Assembly: GCF_034353875.1 (NCBI RefSeq)
Contig: NZ_CP133784.1
Coordinates: 496,001-560,000, forward strand
DNA: 64,000 nucleotides
Direction of reading: 5' to 3'
Source: Pseudomonas sp. MH9.2
GTDB taxonomy: Bacteria; Pseudomonadota; Gammaproteobacteria; Pseudomonadales; Pseudomonadaceae
The translations under genes were made by a program, and so were the position numbers. Under the pieces are notes generated by a model. It did no database searches. It saw only the letters and a list, made by a program, of their open reading frames with translations, and was not told the DNA's origin. Numbering within the stretch: position 1 is the stretch's first letter; the number at the start of each line of letters is the position of its first letter. This document shows, one piece after another, positions 55,074 through 63,667 of the stretch.

Positions 55074-57531
55074 CACCCTGCCCGCGTCTATCGTCGAAAA
55101 ACGGCTTGTCTCCTGCGATCCTGTCGGAAGCTTTGGGGACAGCCGCGTTTTCGCTGCCACTGCTGTCGATGTACCAGTAGCAATGACGCACCGCCCGGGT
55201 AATGGCAACATACGCCAGGCGCAGGACTTCGTCTTTTTGTGCGGTGTCGAACGGGTCCGCATCACCGTCCTTGCCTAATCCAGCCATTCGATAGACCTGG
55301 TTTTTGTAGGGCGACAGGGTCAAATGTTGGCAATCCCCGAGCAGAAACACCGCGTCGGCCTGCAAGCCCTTTGAGCTGTGATAGGTCAGTTGCTTGAAGC
55401 GTCTCGATTCGGGTGGCAATCCAGAGTCTTCATTAACCAGTGCCTGTAATTGCTCGGAAAACCGGGCTTTTTCACTGCTCTTGCGGTACAGCAACAGGAT
55501 CGAATCGCCATCGTTGTAGTGCTGAATCAAACGCTCGGTCAGTTCATCGTCGTCGCGATCCTGCACGGTCACCGGCAGCAGCTCTTGAACACCGCCGGCC
55601 GCTTTGGCCTTCTTGCCGGCAATCGACGGTGCGGCGCGGACGATATGCTCGGCCGCGTCAATAATGTGCTGGTGGCTGCGGAAGTTGTCGCTGAGCATCA
55701 CCTTGGTGGTGGCAGGCGATGAGAACTCTTTGGCGAACTCCATGAAGTATTTTGGTGAACTGCCGCGCCACCCATAGATGGACTGCCAATCATCACCGAC
55801 ACACATCAAGGAAGAGCGCTGCGCAGCACGCCCAATGTGCATTGAGGGGCCGCGGCTGCGAATCTCCCGCAGGCTGGCGCGAATCCAGGAAACAATTTGC
55901 GGAGAAACGTCCTGAAATTCATCGATCATCAGGTGCGACAGTGGCCTTAGCAGCTCATCATTGATCCGTTTCAAGTTCTCGGGCGAAGTCTCCCCAAACA
56001 GCGCAAACATTCTGTTGTAAGTCATCACCGGCGGGGTCTGGGTGAGTAGATGCGCTTCGAACGCTTTCCAGAACAAACTCAGGGCTTCGAAGAAAAACCG
56101 ATCAGGGTCATTTTCGGCGAAGCTCATCTGAGCGACAGCGGCAGGAACGTCCAGCCCCAGGTTCTCGATGAAGCTGGCAGCCGTGACAAAGGCATCCAGC
56201 ACAGGCGCGGCGCTCAGCTCGCCCTTCACCTTGTAATCGAAGCCCGGCCCCGCGACGGCTGATCCTGCCAGCGACTGTAAAACTCGTTTGGCGGCATCAT
56301 AGTTTTCTAGCCAAATCACAGGCTTGCGGCAGAAAGCTTGAAACAGGGTGCGCTTTATTACCCACTCGGCCCAGATCGGCAACTTGGCTGTTGATCGTTT
56401 CATCTGCTGGTTTTCAGAGGGATCGAAACCCAGCACCACCCAAGCATCCAACTCGGCAATGTAGCCATGAAAATGAAATGAAAACCCATTGATTTCAACG
56501 GTTTGCCGCATAGGCTCAATGCCTTTTATCGGCCACGCCTTGGCACGAAACCACAGGTCCTCAATAGTGTCGCACAGCTCCTCATCACGCTTGGCCGACA
56601 ACTCGGTCACCGTGATACGTTTCTGTACGTCCGGATGATCGCGGTCCAGCTCCTTGAGCTGCAACGCATGGCGATACAAGGGGGCCATGACCTCGCGAAA
56701 CCGCTCGTTGCTTGCGTACAGATCCCGATAGCAGAGATTCAGTTGCTGACGTTGCGCGTCGTTTATCCGCAAATCGAACGGGTTACTGTCGGCACCCTCT
56801 TCCCCGCAGAGTGCAGGCTGATTAGTCAGGTTCTCGAAGGCGCGTAACTGGCTGAAACCCGGCAGGCTGCGTACCCATGGCAGTATCCGCGAATGAAAGG
56901 TGCGCACCAGGTCGCGACCTTCTTTGAGGCTCAAGCTACGCCCCCACAGCGCCATAATCTGGATGAGCTTATTGATGAAGTCCTTACGCGACTCGCGCGT
57001 GAACGTCACCACGGTCATGGAACCGAGTTCAAAACCGAGGTAATGGCTCAACAGGAGAATACGCAGCACCAGCGATGTGGACTTACCGGCACCGGCACCG
57101 GCAATGACATAGGTAGACGGTGTGTCGCTGAAAATCATCTTCCATTGTGCGGCACTGGGCTGGGCATGACTGGGCAGCTTTAGCGCGACATCGGCTTTGA
57201 TGCGTTTTTTAAGGTCTGCAGTGAGCGCCAGGCGCCAGTCATCGAACAGGTGATCGTCGATACGCGGGCCACGGTGTTCGGCGGGGCGGGTGTCGCGGAT
57301 CAGCAACACGTGCTGGCTGTCCTCTACCGCGTCGAGCCGACCTTCTGCGTAACCTTCGTTCATGCCTTCAGCGTGGCCGTTGAGGTAGCCATCGGCATGC
57401 CCTTGCAACCAGGACGGCACATGCTGCGAGCGCAAGCCCGTCAGGCTATGGCCGACGAGTCGTGCCAGCAGGCGTTTGAAAAAGGGCAATTGTTCAGGCG
57501 GGGACAGATCGGCAGGCAATTGATGCGGCAC
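55042..57531 (-). CDS. UvrD/Rep-like superfamily I helicase
   Basis: 829 residues from a GTG at 57531 with GGAG upstream. The helicase motifs are in order: I AGAGAGKSTSLVLR near residue 145, II LMIDEFQDVSPQ in the middle, III region GDDWQSIYGWRG, IV region SDNFRSHQ, V region LTYHSSKGLQADAVFLLG, and VI VAITRAVRHCYW. A distinctive N-terminal stretch (residues 44-70) repeats G-x-A-x-G units. It could unwind DNA in repair or phage response. No nuclease domain is obvious. The gene stands alone with no repair partner nearby. It differs from UvrD and Rep in length and N-terminus. Confidence 0.9.
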   Translation of the reverse strand: MPHQLPADLSPPEQLPFFKRLLARLVGHSLTGLRSQHVPSWLQGHADGYLNGHAEGMNEGYAEGRLDAVEDSQHVLLIRDTRPAEHRGPRIDDHLFDDWRLALTADLKKRIKADVALKLPSHAQPSAAQWKMIFSDTPSTYVIAGAGAGKSTSLVLRILLLSHYLGFELGSMTVVTFTRESRKDFINKLIQIMALWGRSLSLKEGRDLVRTFHSRILPWVRSLPGFSQLRAFENLTNQPALCGEEGADSNPFDLRINDAQRQQLNLCYRDLYASNERFREVMAPLYRHALQLKELDRDHPDVQKRITVTELSAKRDEELCDTIEDLWFRAKAWPIKGIEPMRQTVEINGFSFHFHGYIAELDAWVVLGFDPSENQQMKRSTAKLPIWAEWVIKRTLFQAFCRKPVIWLENYDAAKRVLQSLAGSAVAGPGFDYKVKGELSAAPVLDAFVTAASFIENLGLDVPAAVAQMSFAENDPDRFFFEALSLFWKAFEAHLLTQTPPVMTYNRMFALFGETSPENLKRINDELLRPLSHLMIDEFQDVSPQIVSWIRASLREIRSRGPSMHIGRAAQRSSLMCVGDDWQSIYGWRGSSPKYFMEFAKEFSSPATTKVMLSDNFRSHQHIIDAAEHIVRAAPSIAGKKAKAAGGVQELLPVTVQDRDDDELTERLIQHYNDGDSILLLYRKSSEKARFSEQLQALVNEDSGLPPESRRFKQLTYHSSKGLQADAVFLLGDCQHLTLSPYKNQVYRMAGLGKDGDADPFDTAQKDEVLRLAYVAITRAVRHCYWYIDSSGSENAAVPKASDRIAGDKPFFDDRRGQGVTKNPTLAVE

Positions 57532-57824
57532 GCAGGCTCCAGATGTCAGCTTGTGAGCGAAGAAGGGTCTATGGTGGCTGGAATTGTCGACCAGTTCTAG
57601 CGAAATGCTTTGCCATCAGCGCGTTAGCCGATCAACTGCAGGTGCAGTCGATCGAGAGACCAATAATACGCAGACCCGACAAATCGAATAAGTAGATTGT
57701 TTTGGCGCGATTTTTCCGCTTATTTTCGATGAATAATTGATAGATGATGCTCGCCATCACCCATTGATTTATCGTTCAGCAGTACTGGTGCGAACAGCCC
57801 GGCTCTGCTTTGGAGGCCACAATC
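57532..57824. other. Helicase-to-pirin gap
   Basis: 293 bases between divergent genes. It is AT-rich, with no plausible gene, and must contain both promoters. No strong palindrome or terminator is visible. Confidence 0.4.
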
Positions 57825-58520
57825 ATGCTCGAATTAAGACCCTTTAACACGTTGGGCGGCGCAAACCATGGCTGGCTGAACGCACATCATCACTTCTCTT
57901 TCGCGGAGTATTACGACCCTAAGCGCATGAATTGGGGCCAGCTGCGGGTATGGAACGATGATGTCATCGCCCCGCAGACCGGCTTCCCGAAACACCCGCA
58001 CCGCGACATGGAAATCATCACATACGTCCGTGAAGGTGCGATCACCCACGAAGACAATCTGGGCAACAAGGGCCGCACGGAGGCGGGTGATGTTCAGGTC
58101 ATGAGCGCCGGAACCGGTATAGCCCACAGCGAATACAACATGGAATCGACTGCGACCAAGATCTTCCAGATATGGATTGTGCCTGATGAGACCGGCTCAG
58201 CGCCTTCATGGGGTGCCAAACCATTCCCTAAAGGTCAGCGTGAAGGTTTCGTCACGCTGGCCAGCGGAAAGGACGGCGATGACCAAAACCTGCGCATTCG
58301 TGCTAACGCACGTTTGGTAGCCGCCAACTTGAAGGCCGGTGAAACCGTTGAGTACCGCCTGGACGCGGGTCGCCGAGCCTATCTGGTTCCGGCTACAGGG
58401 ATCATCGAGGTCAACGGTTTGCGTGCAGCAGCACGTGATGGCGTTGCGGTAGAGGATGAGCACTTGCTGCGCGTTACGGCCATTGAGGACAGTGAAATTA
58501 TTCTGGTGGATGTGGCCTGA
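57825..58520 (+). CDS. Pirin family protein
   Basis: 231 residues from ATG 57825, which has GGAGG upstream; an upstream ATG in the frame at 57810 lacks this. The bicupin order is visible: the metal-binding H-x-H and E in HPHRDMEIITYVREGAITHEDN and HSEYNM of the first cupin, and a second cupin beyond residue 150. Bacterial pirins are quercetinase-like or redox-linked regulators; the role here is unknown. It faces the truncated amiE gene; the two 3' ends are seven bases apart. Confidence 0.9.
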   Translation: MLELRPFNTLGGANHGWLNAHHHFSFAEYYDPKRMNWGQLRVWNDDVIAPQTGFPKHPHRDMEIITYVREGAITHEDNLGNKGRTEAGDVQVMSAGTGIAHSEYNMESTATKIFQIWIVPDETGSAPSWGAKPFPKGQREGFVTLASGKDGDDQNLRIRANARLVAANLKAGETVEYRLDAGRRAYLVPATGIIEVNGLRAAARDGVAVEDEHLLRVTAIEDSEIILVDVA

Positions 58521-58527
58521 TTCCGCT

Positions 58528-59259
58528 TCACTCAGCAGAGCCATGACCTGAGCGGGATCGAAGACAAAGCGCGATGTCAGCAGGCCGGCCGAAGCCGGCA
58601 GCATTCGCGACCGCTACATAGCAGTTATTGGCCCAGGCCATACTCTTGGACATCATCACCTGCTGCTCTTTGGCCGGGTACATATAGCCCTGGCACCGAA
58701 CAATCAACTCAGCCCCTTTCATTGCGCAGTCGCGCCAGATCTCCGGGTAGTTGCCGTCATCGCAGATGATCAGGCTGATCTTCATGCCCTTTGGACCATC
58801 GCAAACATAAGTACGGTCTCCTGGATACCAGCCCTCTATGGGGCACCAAGGAATACATTTGCGGTATTTCTGGACGATTTCGCCCTGGTTATCGATTAAT
58901 ACCAACGTGTTGTAGGGAGCCTTGCGTGGATGTTCCTCATGACGTTCACCCGTAAGTGAAAAGACCCCCCACGTGTTGGCCGCACGGCACGCGGCAGAGA
59001 AGATCGTAGTCTCCTCCCCCGGAATGCTGGCGGCAGTTGCCATCATCTCGTCGTGGTCATACATGATGCCCATGGTGCTGTATTCGGGGAATACCACCAG
59101 GTCCATGCCAGGAAGACCGCGCTTTATGCCCGTGATGATCTCGGCAATTTTGTGGGCGTTTTCGATGACTTCGGCCTTTGTGTGCAGACGCGGCATTTTG
59201 TAATTGACGACAGCGACACCAACGGTGTCCGGGCTGCTGGAAATATCACCATGGCGCAT
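58528..59259 (-). pseudogene. amiE: Aliphatic amidase amiE, C-terminally truncated
   Basis: 243 residues from ATG 59259 (AGAGG upstream). The N-terminus [20 protein letters not shown] and the catalytic Glu (FPEYS), Lys (QKYRK) and Cys (IICDDGN) match aliphatic amidase, which is about 346 residues. After ANAAGF near residue 225 the sequence departs from the family and ends in about 19 unrelated residues; the last 100 residues are missing. The product would keep the triad but lack the C-terminal interface, so it is probably inactive. Amidase turns short amides into acid and ammonia. The gene ends the fmdA-fmdB run on the minus strand. Confidence 0.85.
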
Positions 59260-59273
59260 GAAATTGACCTCTG

Positions 59274-59621
59274 TTAATGGCTGATCATCCACGGTCTTGG
59301 ACCGGTTTTACTCTTAAGGCCCAGTGGATTGGCCTTGCTCGACGTCACCGGTTTGCTCGGTGCGCAACAGCTACAACCACTGGGGTGACGCCGGTTCTGC
59401 TGGTATTCGCCGACGGTCTGCGGCGCGTTTGCACTGCGCTCATTGGTCGTGATCGCCATACGCTGATTGCTCGACAATGTCGGTAGCGACGGTGCCGAGA
59501 GGATCAACCGCCCTCCGTCACCCGCGCAGATCGGGCACTGACACGGTTGATGACGCTGGTCCATGGGCCGCAGCATCGTGAACGAGCCGCAGGTCTGACA
59601 TTCGTACTCATAGGTCGGCAT
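59274..59621 (-). CDS. fmdB: FmdB-type zinc-ribbon regulatory protein
   Basis: 115 residues from ATG 59621, with AGGAG upstream; the longer frame to 59840 is a shadow of fmdA. The N-terminus [15 protein letters not shown] with later CQCPICAG is the FmdB zinc ribbon, thought to regulate formamidase genes. A C-terminal cluster (GCSCCA) may bind more metal. It lies between fmdA (upstream) and amiE. Distances of 14 and 37 bases suggest one transcript. The regulatory role is inferred from its position in Methylophilus. Confidence 0.87.
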   Translation of the reverse strand: MPTYEYECQTCGSFTMLRPMDQRHQPCQCPICAGDGGRLILSAPSLPTLSSNQRMAITTNERSANAPQTVGEYQQNRRHPSGCSCCAPSKPVTSSKANPLGLKSKTGPRPWMISH

Positions 59622-59658
59622 GCAGCTCTCCTGACAATGAATCGGGCGCCGAGGTGGC

Positions 59659-60888
59659 TTACAGGTCTGGGGCAATCGGCAGATCAATGCTGCCGTCGAG
59701 GTGTTTCGTCGGACCGTTGGCGTTGGGGTTGATGTCGAAATCGAAGATCTCGGTCGGCAACCACAACGTCGCGCACGCGTTGGGAATATCGACCACACCG
59801 CTGATATGCCCTTGCACCGGAGCCGAGCCCAGCAGCGCATACCCTTGAGCGGGCGAGTAACCGAACTTGGTCAGGTAATTGATGGCATTCAGGCAGGCCT
59901 GGCGGTACGCGATATTGACGTCCAGGTAGTGCTGCTTGCCCTCTTCATCCACAGAGATACCTTCGAAGATCAGGTAGTTCTGGTAGGTCGGAATGATCGG
60001 GCTCGGTTTGAATACCGGGTTTTTGATCCCGTATTTGGCCATGCCGCCCTTGATCAGCTCGACTTTCATATGGACCCAGCCGGCCATTTCGATGGCACCA
60101 CAAAAGGTAATTTCGCCGTCGCCCTGACTGAAGTGCAGATCGCCAACCGACAAGCCAGCTCCCTTGACGTAGACCGGAAAGAAAATCTTCGAACCCCGTG
60201 AAAGGTCCTTGATGTCGCAGTTACCGCCATGCTCGCGGGGCGGAACGGTTCGCGCGCCCGTGGCAGCGGCTTCGTCGCGGGCCTGGCCCTTGAGTTTGCC
60301 CATGTGTGCAGTTGGGGCCATGGGTGCGTTGGCAAGCGGTGGCACCCGGGTCGGATTGGTATCGATCAGTTCCTGCTCACGCCGGTTCCAGTCCGCGAGC
60401 ATCACGTGATCCGGCAGGCATCCGATCAGACCGGGATGGATCAAGCCCGCAAAATTCACACCAGGGATGTGCCGCGAGCTGGTGAACATGCCCTTGAAAT
60501 CCCAAATGGCTTTCTGTGCGCTGGGGAAATGATCGGTCAGGAATCCACCACCGTTTTGCCGTGAAAAGAAACCGTTGAAACCCCACATCGATTCGGCTTT
60601 GGCACCGATATCCAGCAAATCGACCACCAGCAGATCACCCGGCTCCGCACCGTGCACCCCTACCGGCCCAGACAAGTAATGCACCGTCGAGAGATCGACA
60701 TCACGAACATCGGAGGCATCGTCATTGTTCTTGATTGCACCGGCAGTCCAATCATAGGTTTCGAGGATGAAGTCCTCTCCGGGCTTGACCCAGCACGCCA
60801 TCGGAATATCCGGGTGCCAACGGTTGTGGATCTGTTCGTTCTCGGTAGCGGCCTGATTGAGGTCAACCTTGATCAACGTGTCGGTCAT
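59659..60888 (-). CDS. fmdA: Formamidase FmdA
   Basis: 409 residues from ATG 60888 (AGGAG upstream), close to Methylophilus FmdA (407). The acetamidase/formamidase fold is clear: the opening KVDLNQAATENEQIHNRWHPDIP, the GAEPGDLLVVDLLDIG segment, and DLHFSQGDGEITFCGAIEMAG in the core. It hydrolyses formamide to formate and ammonia. It leads fmdB and amiE on the minus strand and follows urtE beyond a terminator. Formate made by it could feed the formate dehydrogenase elsewhere in the window. Confidence 0.94.
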   Translation of the reverse strand: MTDTLIKVDLNQAATENEQIHNRWHPDIPMACWVKPGEDFILETYDWTAGAIKNNDDASDVRDVDLSTVHYLSGPVGVHGAEPGDLLVVDLLDIGAKAESMWGFNGFFSRQNGGGFLTDHFPSAQKAIWDFKGMFTSSRHIPGVNFAGLIHPGLIGCLPDHVMLADWNRREQELIDTNPTRVPPLANAPMAPTAHMGKLKGQARDEAAATGARTVPPREHGGNCDIKDLSRGSKIFFPVYVKGAGLSVGDLHFSQGDGEITFCGAIEMAGWVHMKVELIKGGMAKYGIKNPVFKPSPIIPTYQNYLIFEGISVDEEGKQHYLDVNIAYRQACLNAINYLTKFGYSPAQGYALLGSAPVQGHISGVVDIPNACATLWLPTEIFDFDINPNANGPTKHLDGSIDLPIAPDL

Positions 60889-61025
60889 GACGAAGCTCCT
60901 GGACTGAATAGGGCGTGAGGCGTTGGAGCCAGTTTCGAATGCTTGAGCCAATCAGAAAATACGTTGGATGACGTATGCCCATAGCCAGCAGGAACGGGGT
61001 CTTCAGTCCTTTTCCAGCGCACGCG

Positions 61026-61055
61026 AAAAAGCCCGCGCCGCGTATGAAAGCGGGC
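61026..61055 (-). terminator. Terminator after urtE
   Basis: On the minus strand GCCCGC and GCGGGC form a 6-base stem around a 13-base loop, followed by TTTTT. It stands 19 bases past the urtE stop and before fmdA, so fmdA-fmdB-amiE probably has its own promoter in 60889-61025. Confidence 0.8.
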
Positions 61056-61073
61056 GGGCATAACGCATAAGGA

Positions 61074-61763
61074 TCACACCGACAGGTAGCGGCTGATGGT
61101 AGCTTCGTCGACCTTGTCGCGGGTTTCTTCGACCACGAAACGACCTTTTTCAATCACCAGGAAACGGTCGGCGATTTCCAGAGTGAACGACAGCACTTGC
61201 TCCGAAACGACGATAGTCAGGTCGCGCAGGTTGCGGATTTCTTTGAGCGTGCGGGCGATGTCCTTGATGATTGACGGCTGAATGCCCTCGGTCGGCTCAT
61301 CCAGCAACAACACTTTTGGATTAGTCGCCAAAGCGCGGGCGATCGCCAGTTGTTGCTGCTGGCCGCCCGACAAGTTGCCGCCCTTTCGCGAGCGCATTTC
61401 GTAAAGCACCGGAAACAATGCATAAAGGTCATCGGGCACCTTACCCTTGGCCGATGCCGGCAATCCGGTCTGGATGTTTTCCAGCACACTCATGCTGGGA
61501 AATATCATCCGCCCCTGAGGCACGTAGGCGATACCTCGCTCGACTCGTTCATGGGTTTCCAGCGGCGAGACATCATGGCCATCGACGCTGATGCGTCCGT
61601 GCCACTGCGGCAAGATGCCCATCAGACTCTTGAATAACGTTGTCTTGCCCATGCCATTGCGTCCCATCACGGCAACAATCTCACGCTTGGCGACGTTCAG
61701 GTCCAGGTCATGCAGGATTTGGCTCTGACCATAGCCGCAGGACAGTTTGTCGATGTTGAACAT
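61074..61763 (-). CDS. urtE: Urea/amide-type ABC transporter ATPase UrtE
   Basis: 229 residues from ATG 61763 (AGGAG upstream). ATPase motifs: Walker A GRNGMGKTT near residue 37, signature LSGGQQQQLAIARAL, Walker B VLLLDEPTEGI, and the switch region VVSEQ. This is the LivF/UrtE form of the branched-chain amino-acid group. With urtD and the truncated urtC it once formed an importer for urea or short amides. It overlaps the end of the longer urtD frame slightly (the stop lies at 61774, 11 bases upstream of this start). A terminator follows. Confidence 0.9.
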   Translation of the reverse strand: MFNIDKLSCGYGQSQILHDLDLNVAKREIVAVMGRNGMGKTTLFKSLMGILPQWHGRISVDGHDVSPLETHERVERGIAYVPQGRMIFPSMSVLENIQTGLPASAKGKVPDDLYALFPVLYEMRSRKGGNLSGGQQQQLAIARALATNPKVLLLDEPTEGIQPSIIKDIARTLKEIRNLRDLTIVVSEQVLSFTLEIADRFLVIEKGRFVVEETRDKVDEATISRYLSV

Positions 61764-61773
61764 GTCCGACTCC

Positions 61774-62532
61774 TCAATGGCCCAGATAGACTTCAATGAC
61801 TTTGGGATTTTTCTGTATGGATTCCATGCTGCCCTCGGCCAGCACCTTGCCTTGGTGGAGCACCGTGACCTTGTGCGCGATGCTCTTGACGAATTCCATG
61901 TCGTGCTCGATCACCAGCACGGAGCGGCCCTTGCTGATTCGCTTTAACAGCTCGGCGGTTTGTGCCCGCTCGTTGACGCTCATGCCGGCGACCGGTTCGT
62001 CGAGCATCAACAGGTCCGGGTTCTGCATCAGTAGCATGCCGATTTCTAACCACTGCTTCTGGCCGTGGGACAACAGGTCGGCTTGCTGTTGCAACAGGTC
62101 TCCGAGGAAAATCTCATTGGCTACCTCCTCTACCCGGGCAATCACTTCGGCACTGCGCTTGAAGAACAATGCACCGAACACCTTGCGGCCTGTGGGATAA
62201 GACATTTCCAGATTTTCAAACACCGTCAGGTTCTCGTAGATCGACGGGTTCTGGAATTTTCGCCCCACTCCAGCGCGGACGATGTTGTACTCATGCATCT
62301 TGGTCAGTTCCTTTCCATCGAACTGAATACTGCCGCTGGTAGCGCGGGTCTTACCGCAGATCAGATCAAGCACCGTGGTCTTGCCTGCGCCATTGGGACC
62401 AATCACCACGCGCACTTCGTTGCGGTCGATATACAGATTGAGGTTATCAACGGCCTTGAAGCCGTCAAAAGACACGGTCAGTCCCTCGATGGTCAGCACT
62501 GGCTTGTTCATTTCAAAACCACTGGCACTCAT
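61774..62532 (-). CDS. urtD: Urea/amide-type ABC transporter ATPase UrtD
   Basis: 252 residues. Walker A is GPNGAGKTT near residue 45; the variant signature is LLSHGQKQWLEIGMLL, the LSHG form typical of UrtD; Walker B is LLMLDEPVAGM and the switch is VIEHD. The ATG at 62532 has GGAGA upstream and overlaps the end of urtC. The substrate group is inferred from the fmd genes next door. The companion permease is broken, so this ATPase may have no working channel. Confidence 0.92.
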   Translation of the reverse strand: MSASGFEMNKPVLTIEGLTVSFDGFKAVDNLNLYIDRNEVRVVIGPNGAGKTTVLDLICGKTRATSGSIQFDGKELTKMHEYNIVRAGVGRKFQNPSIYENLTVFENLEMSYPTGRKVFGALFFKRSAEVIARVEEVANEIFLGDLLQQQADLLSHGQKQWLEIGMLLMQNPDLLMLDEPVAGMSVNERAQTAELLKRISKGRSVLVIEHDMEFVKSIAHKVTVLHQGKVLAEGSMESIQKNPKVIEVYLGH

Positions 62533-63065
62533 GGTCGGGTCTCCAGGGAGGTGCTGCTAGCAGGCTGAATCGACTGTGGAGCTACGCTGGCTAATTTGCT
62601 CACCACAGACATCGACGCGGGCTTGGCAAGGGGCCGTTGCGAGCGACGAAGCAGTTTTGCCAGGGCCTGCCGACCATGAGTATCCCAAAGACCAGCAAGG
62701 CCATTCGGGAAATACATGACCACCACGATGAACAGGCCGCCCATCAGGTACAACCATAATTCCGGGAAGGACTCGGAAAAGTAGGTCTTGCCGTAGTTGA
62801 CCAGCAACGCGCCGTACACGGCGCCAAGCAGCGACATGCGCCCTCCTACCGCCGCGAATATCACCATCTCGATGGACGGCACGATCCCCACGAACGAGGG
62901 CGACATAAAGCCGACCTGCAAGGCGAACATCGCACCGCCAATGGCCGAGAATGCAGCCGCCACACAGAACACGAAAATTTTGAAACTGGCTACGTCATAA
63001 CCGGAAAACCGCACGCGCTCTTCCTTGTCGCGCATGGCCATCAACAACCGACCAAGCTTGGACAA
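62529..63065 (-). pseudogene. urtC: UrtC permease, 5'-truncated
   Basis: 178 codons of a branched-chain/urea permease (about 360 residues in full). The conserved RDKEERVRFSGYDVASFK loop and the QVGFMSPSFVGIVPSIEMV region are here, so the C-terminal half is intact. The first half is missing: sequence switches at about 63065 to a D-amino-acid dehydrogenase fragment on the opposite strand. The codon at 63065 is a TTG only by chance. No urtA or urtB is found in the window. The product cannot form a full permease. Confidence 0.85.
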
Positions 63066-63663
63066 TGGTTTTCAGCGCAAAGGAGATCGAATCTCAGCAC
63101 TGCAATTTGCGAATGCCGAAGACTTCACTGCTGACGATTACGTGCTCGCTACCGGCAACGCCAGCGATCGACTCGCGGCCCAATTGGGTATCCGCCTGCC
63201 GCTCTACCCACTCAAGGGCTATAGCTTAACTTTACCGCTTACCAGCAACGTCGGCGTCCCGGAAACCAGCGTGACCGACTTCGACAACAAGGTGGTGTAC
63301 GCTCGACTCGGCCAACAGTTTCGCGTCGCCGCCATGGTCGACATTGGCATCAAAAACACCCATCCCGACCCAGAGCGCATTGCGGCTCTGTGTCGCCTGT
63401 GCGAAGAAGCCTTCCCTGACGCAGGCGATTATCACCAGGCACGCGGCTGGGCTGGGCTACGCCCTTCTACACCGCAGGGGCCGCCCATTCTGGGACCCAG
63501 TCCCTTCAAGAATTTCTGGCTCAACACTGGCCACGGAAGCCTCGGTTTTACACTCGCGAGCGCCTGCGGTCAGATAGTGAGCGACCTTATCGCCGGTAGA
63601 CCGGCACCGATCCATCTGGAAGGCCTGACGTTAAAAGGCCAGGATTGCCCCCCAAGGAGTTGA
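63066..63663 (+). pseudogene. D-amino-acid dehydrogenase (DadA-like) 3' fragment
   Basis: About 199 codons of the FAD oxidoreductase C-terminal half: RLPLYPLKGYSLTLPL near the middle, then ARGWAGLRPSTPQGPPILGPS and NTGHGSLGFTLASACGQIVSDL, typical of DadA and related dehydrogenases. The N-terminal FAD motif (GxGxxG) is absent. The open frame continues to 63025, but that part is antisense to urtC. It precedes ridA by four bases, so both genes probably belonged to one D-amino-acid catabolic unit. As it stands the protein would lack cofactor binding. Confidence 0.8.
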
Positions 63664-63667
63664 CACC

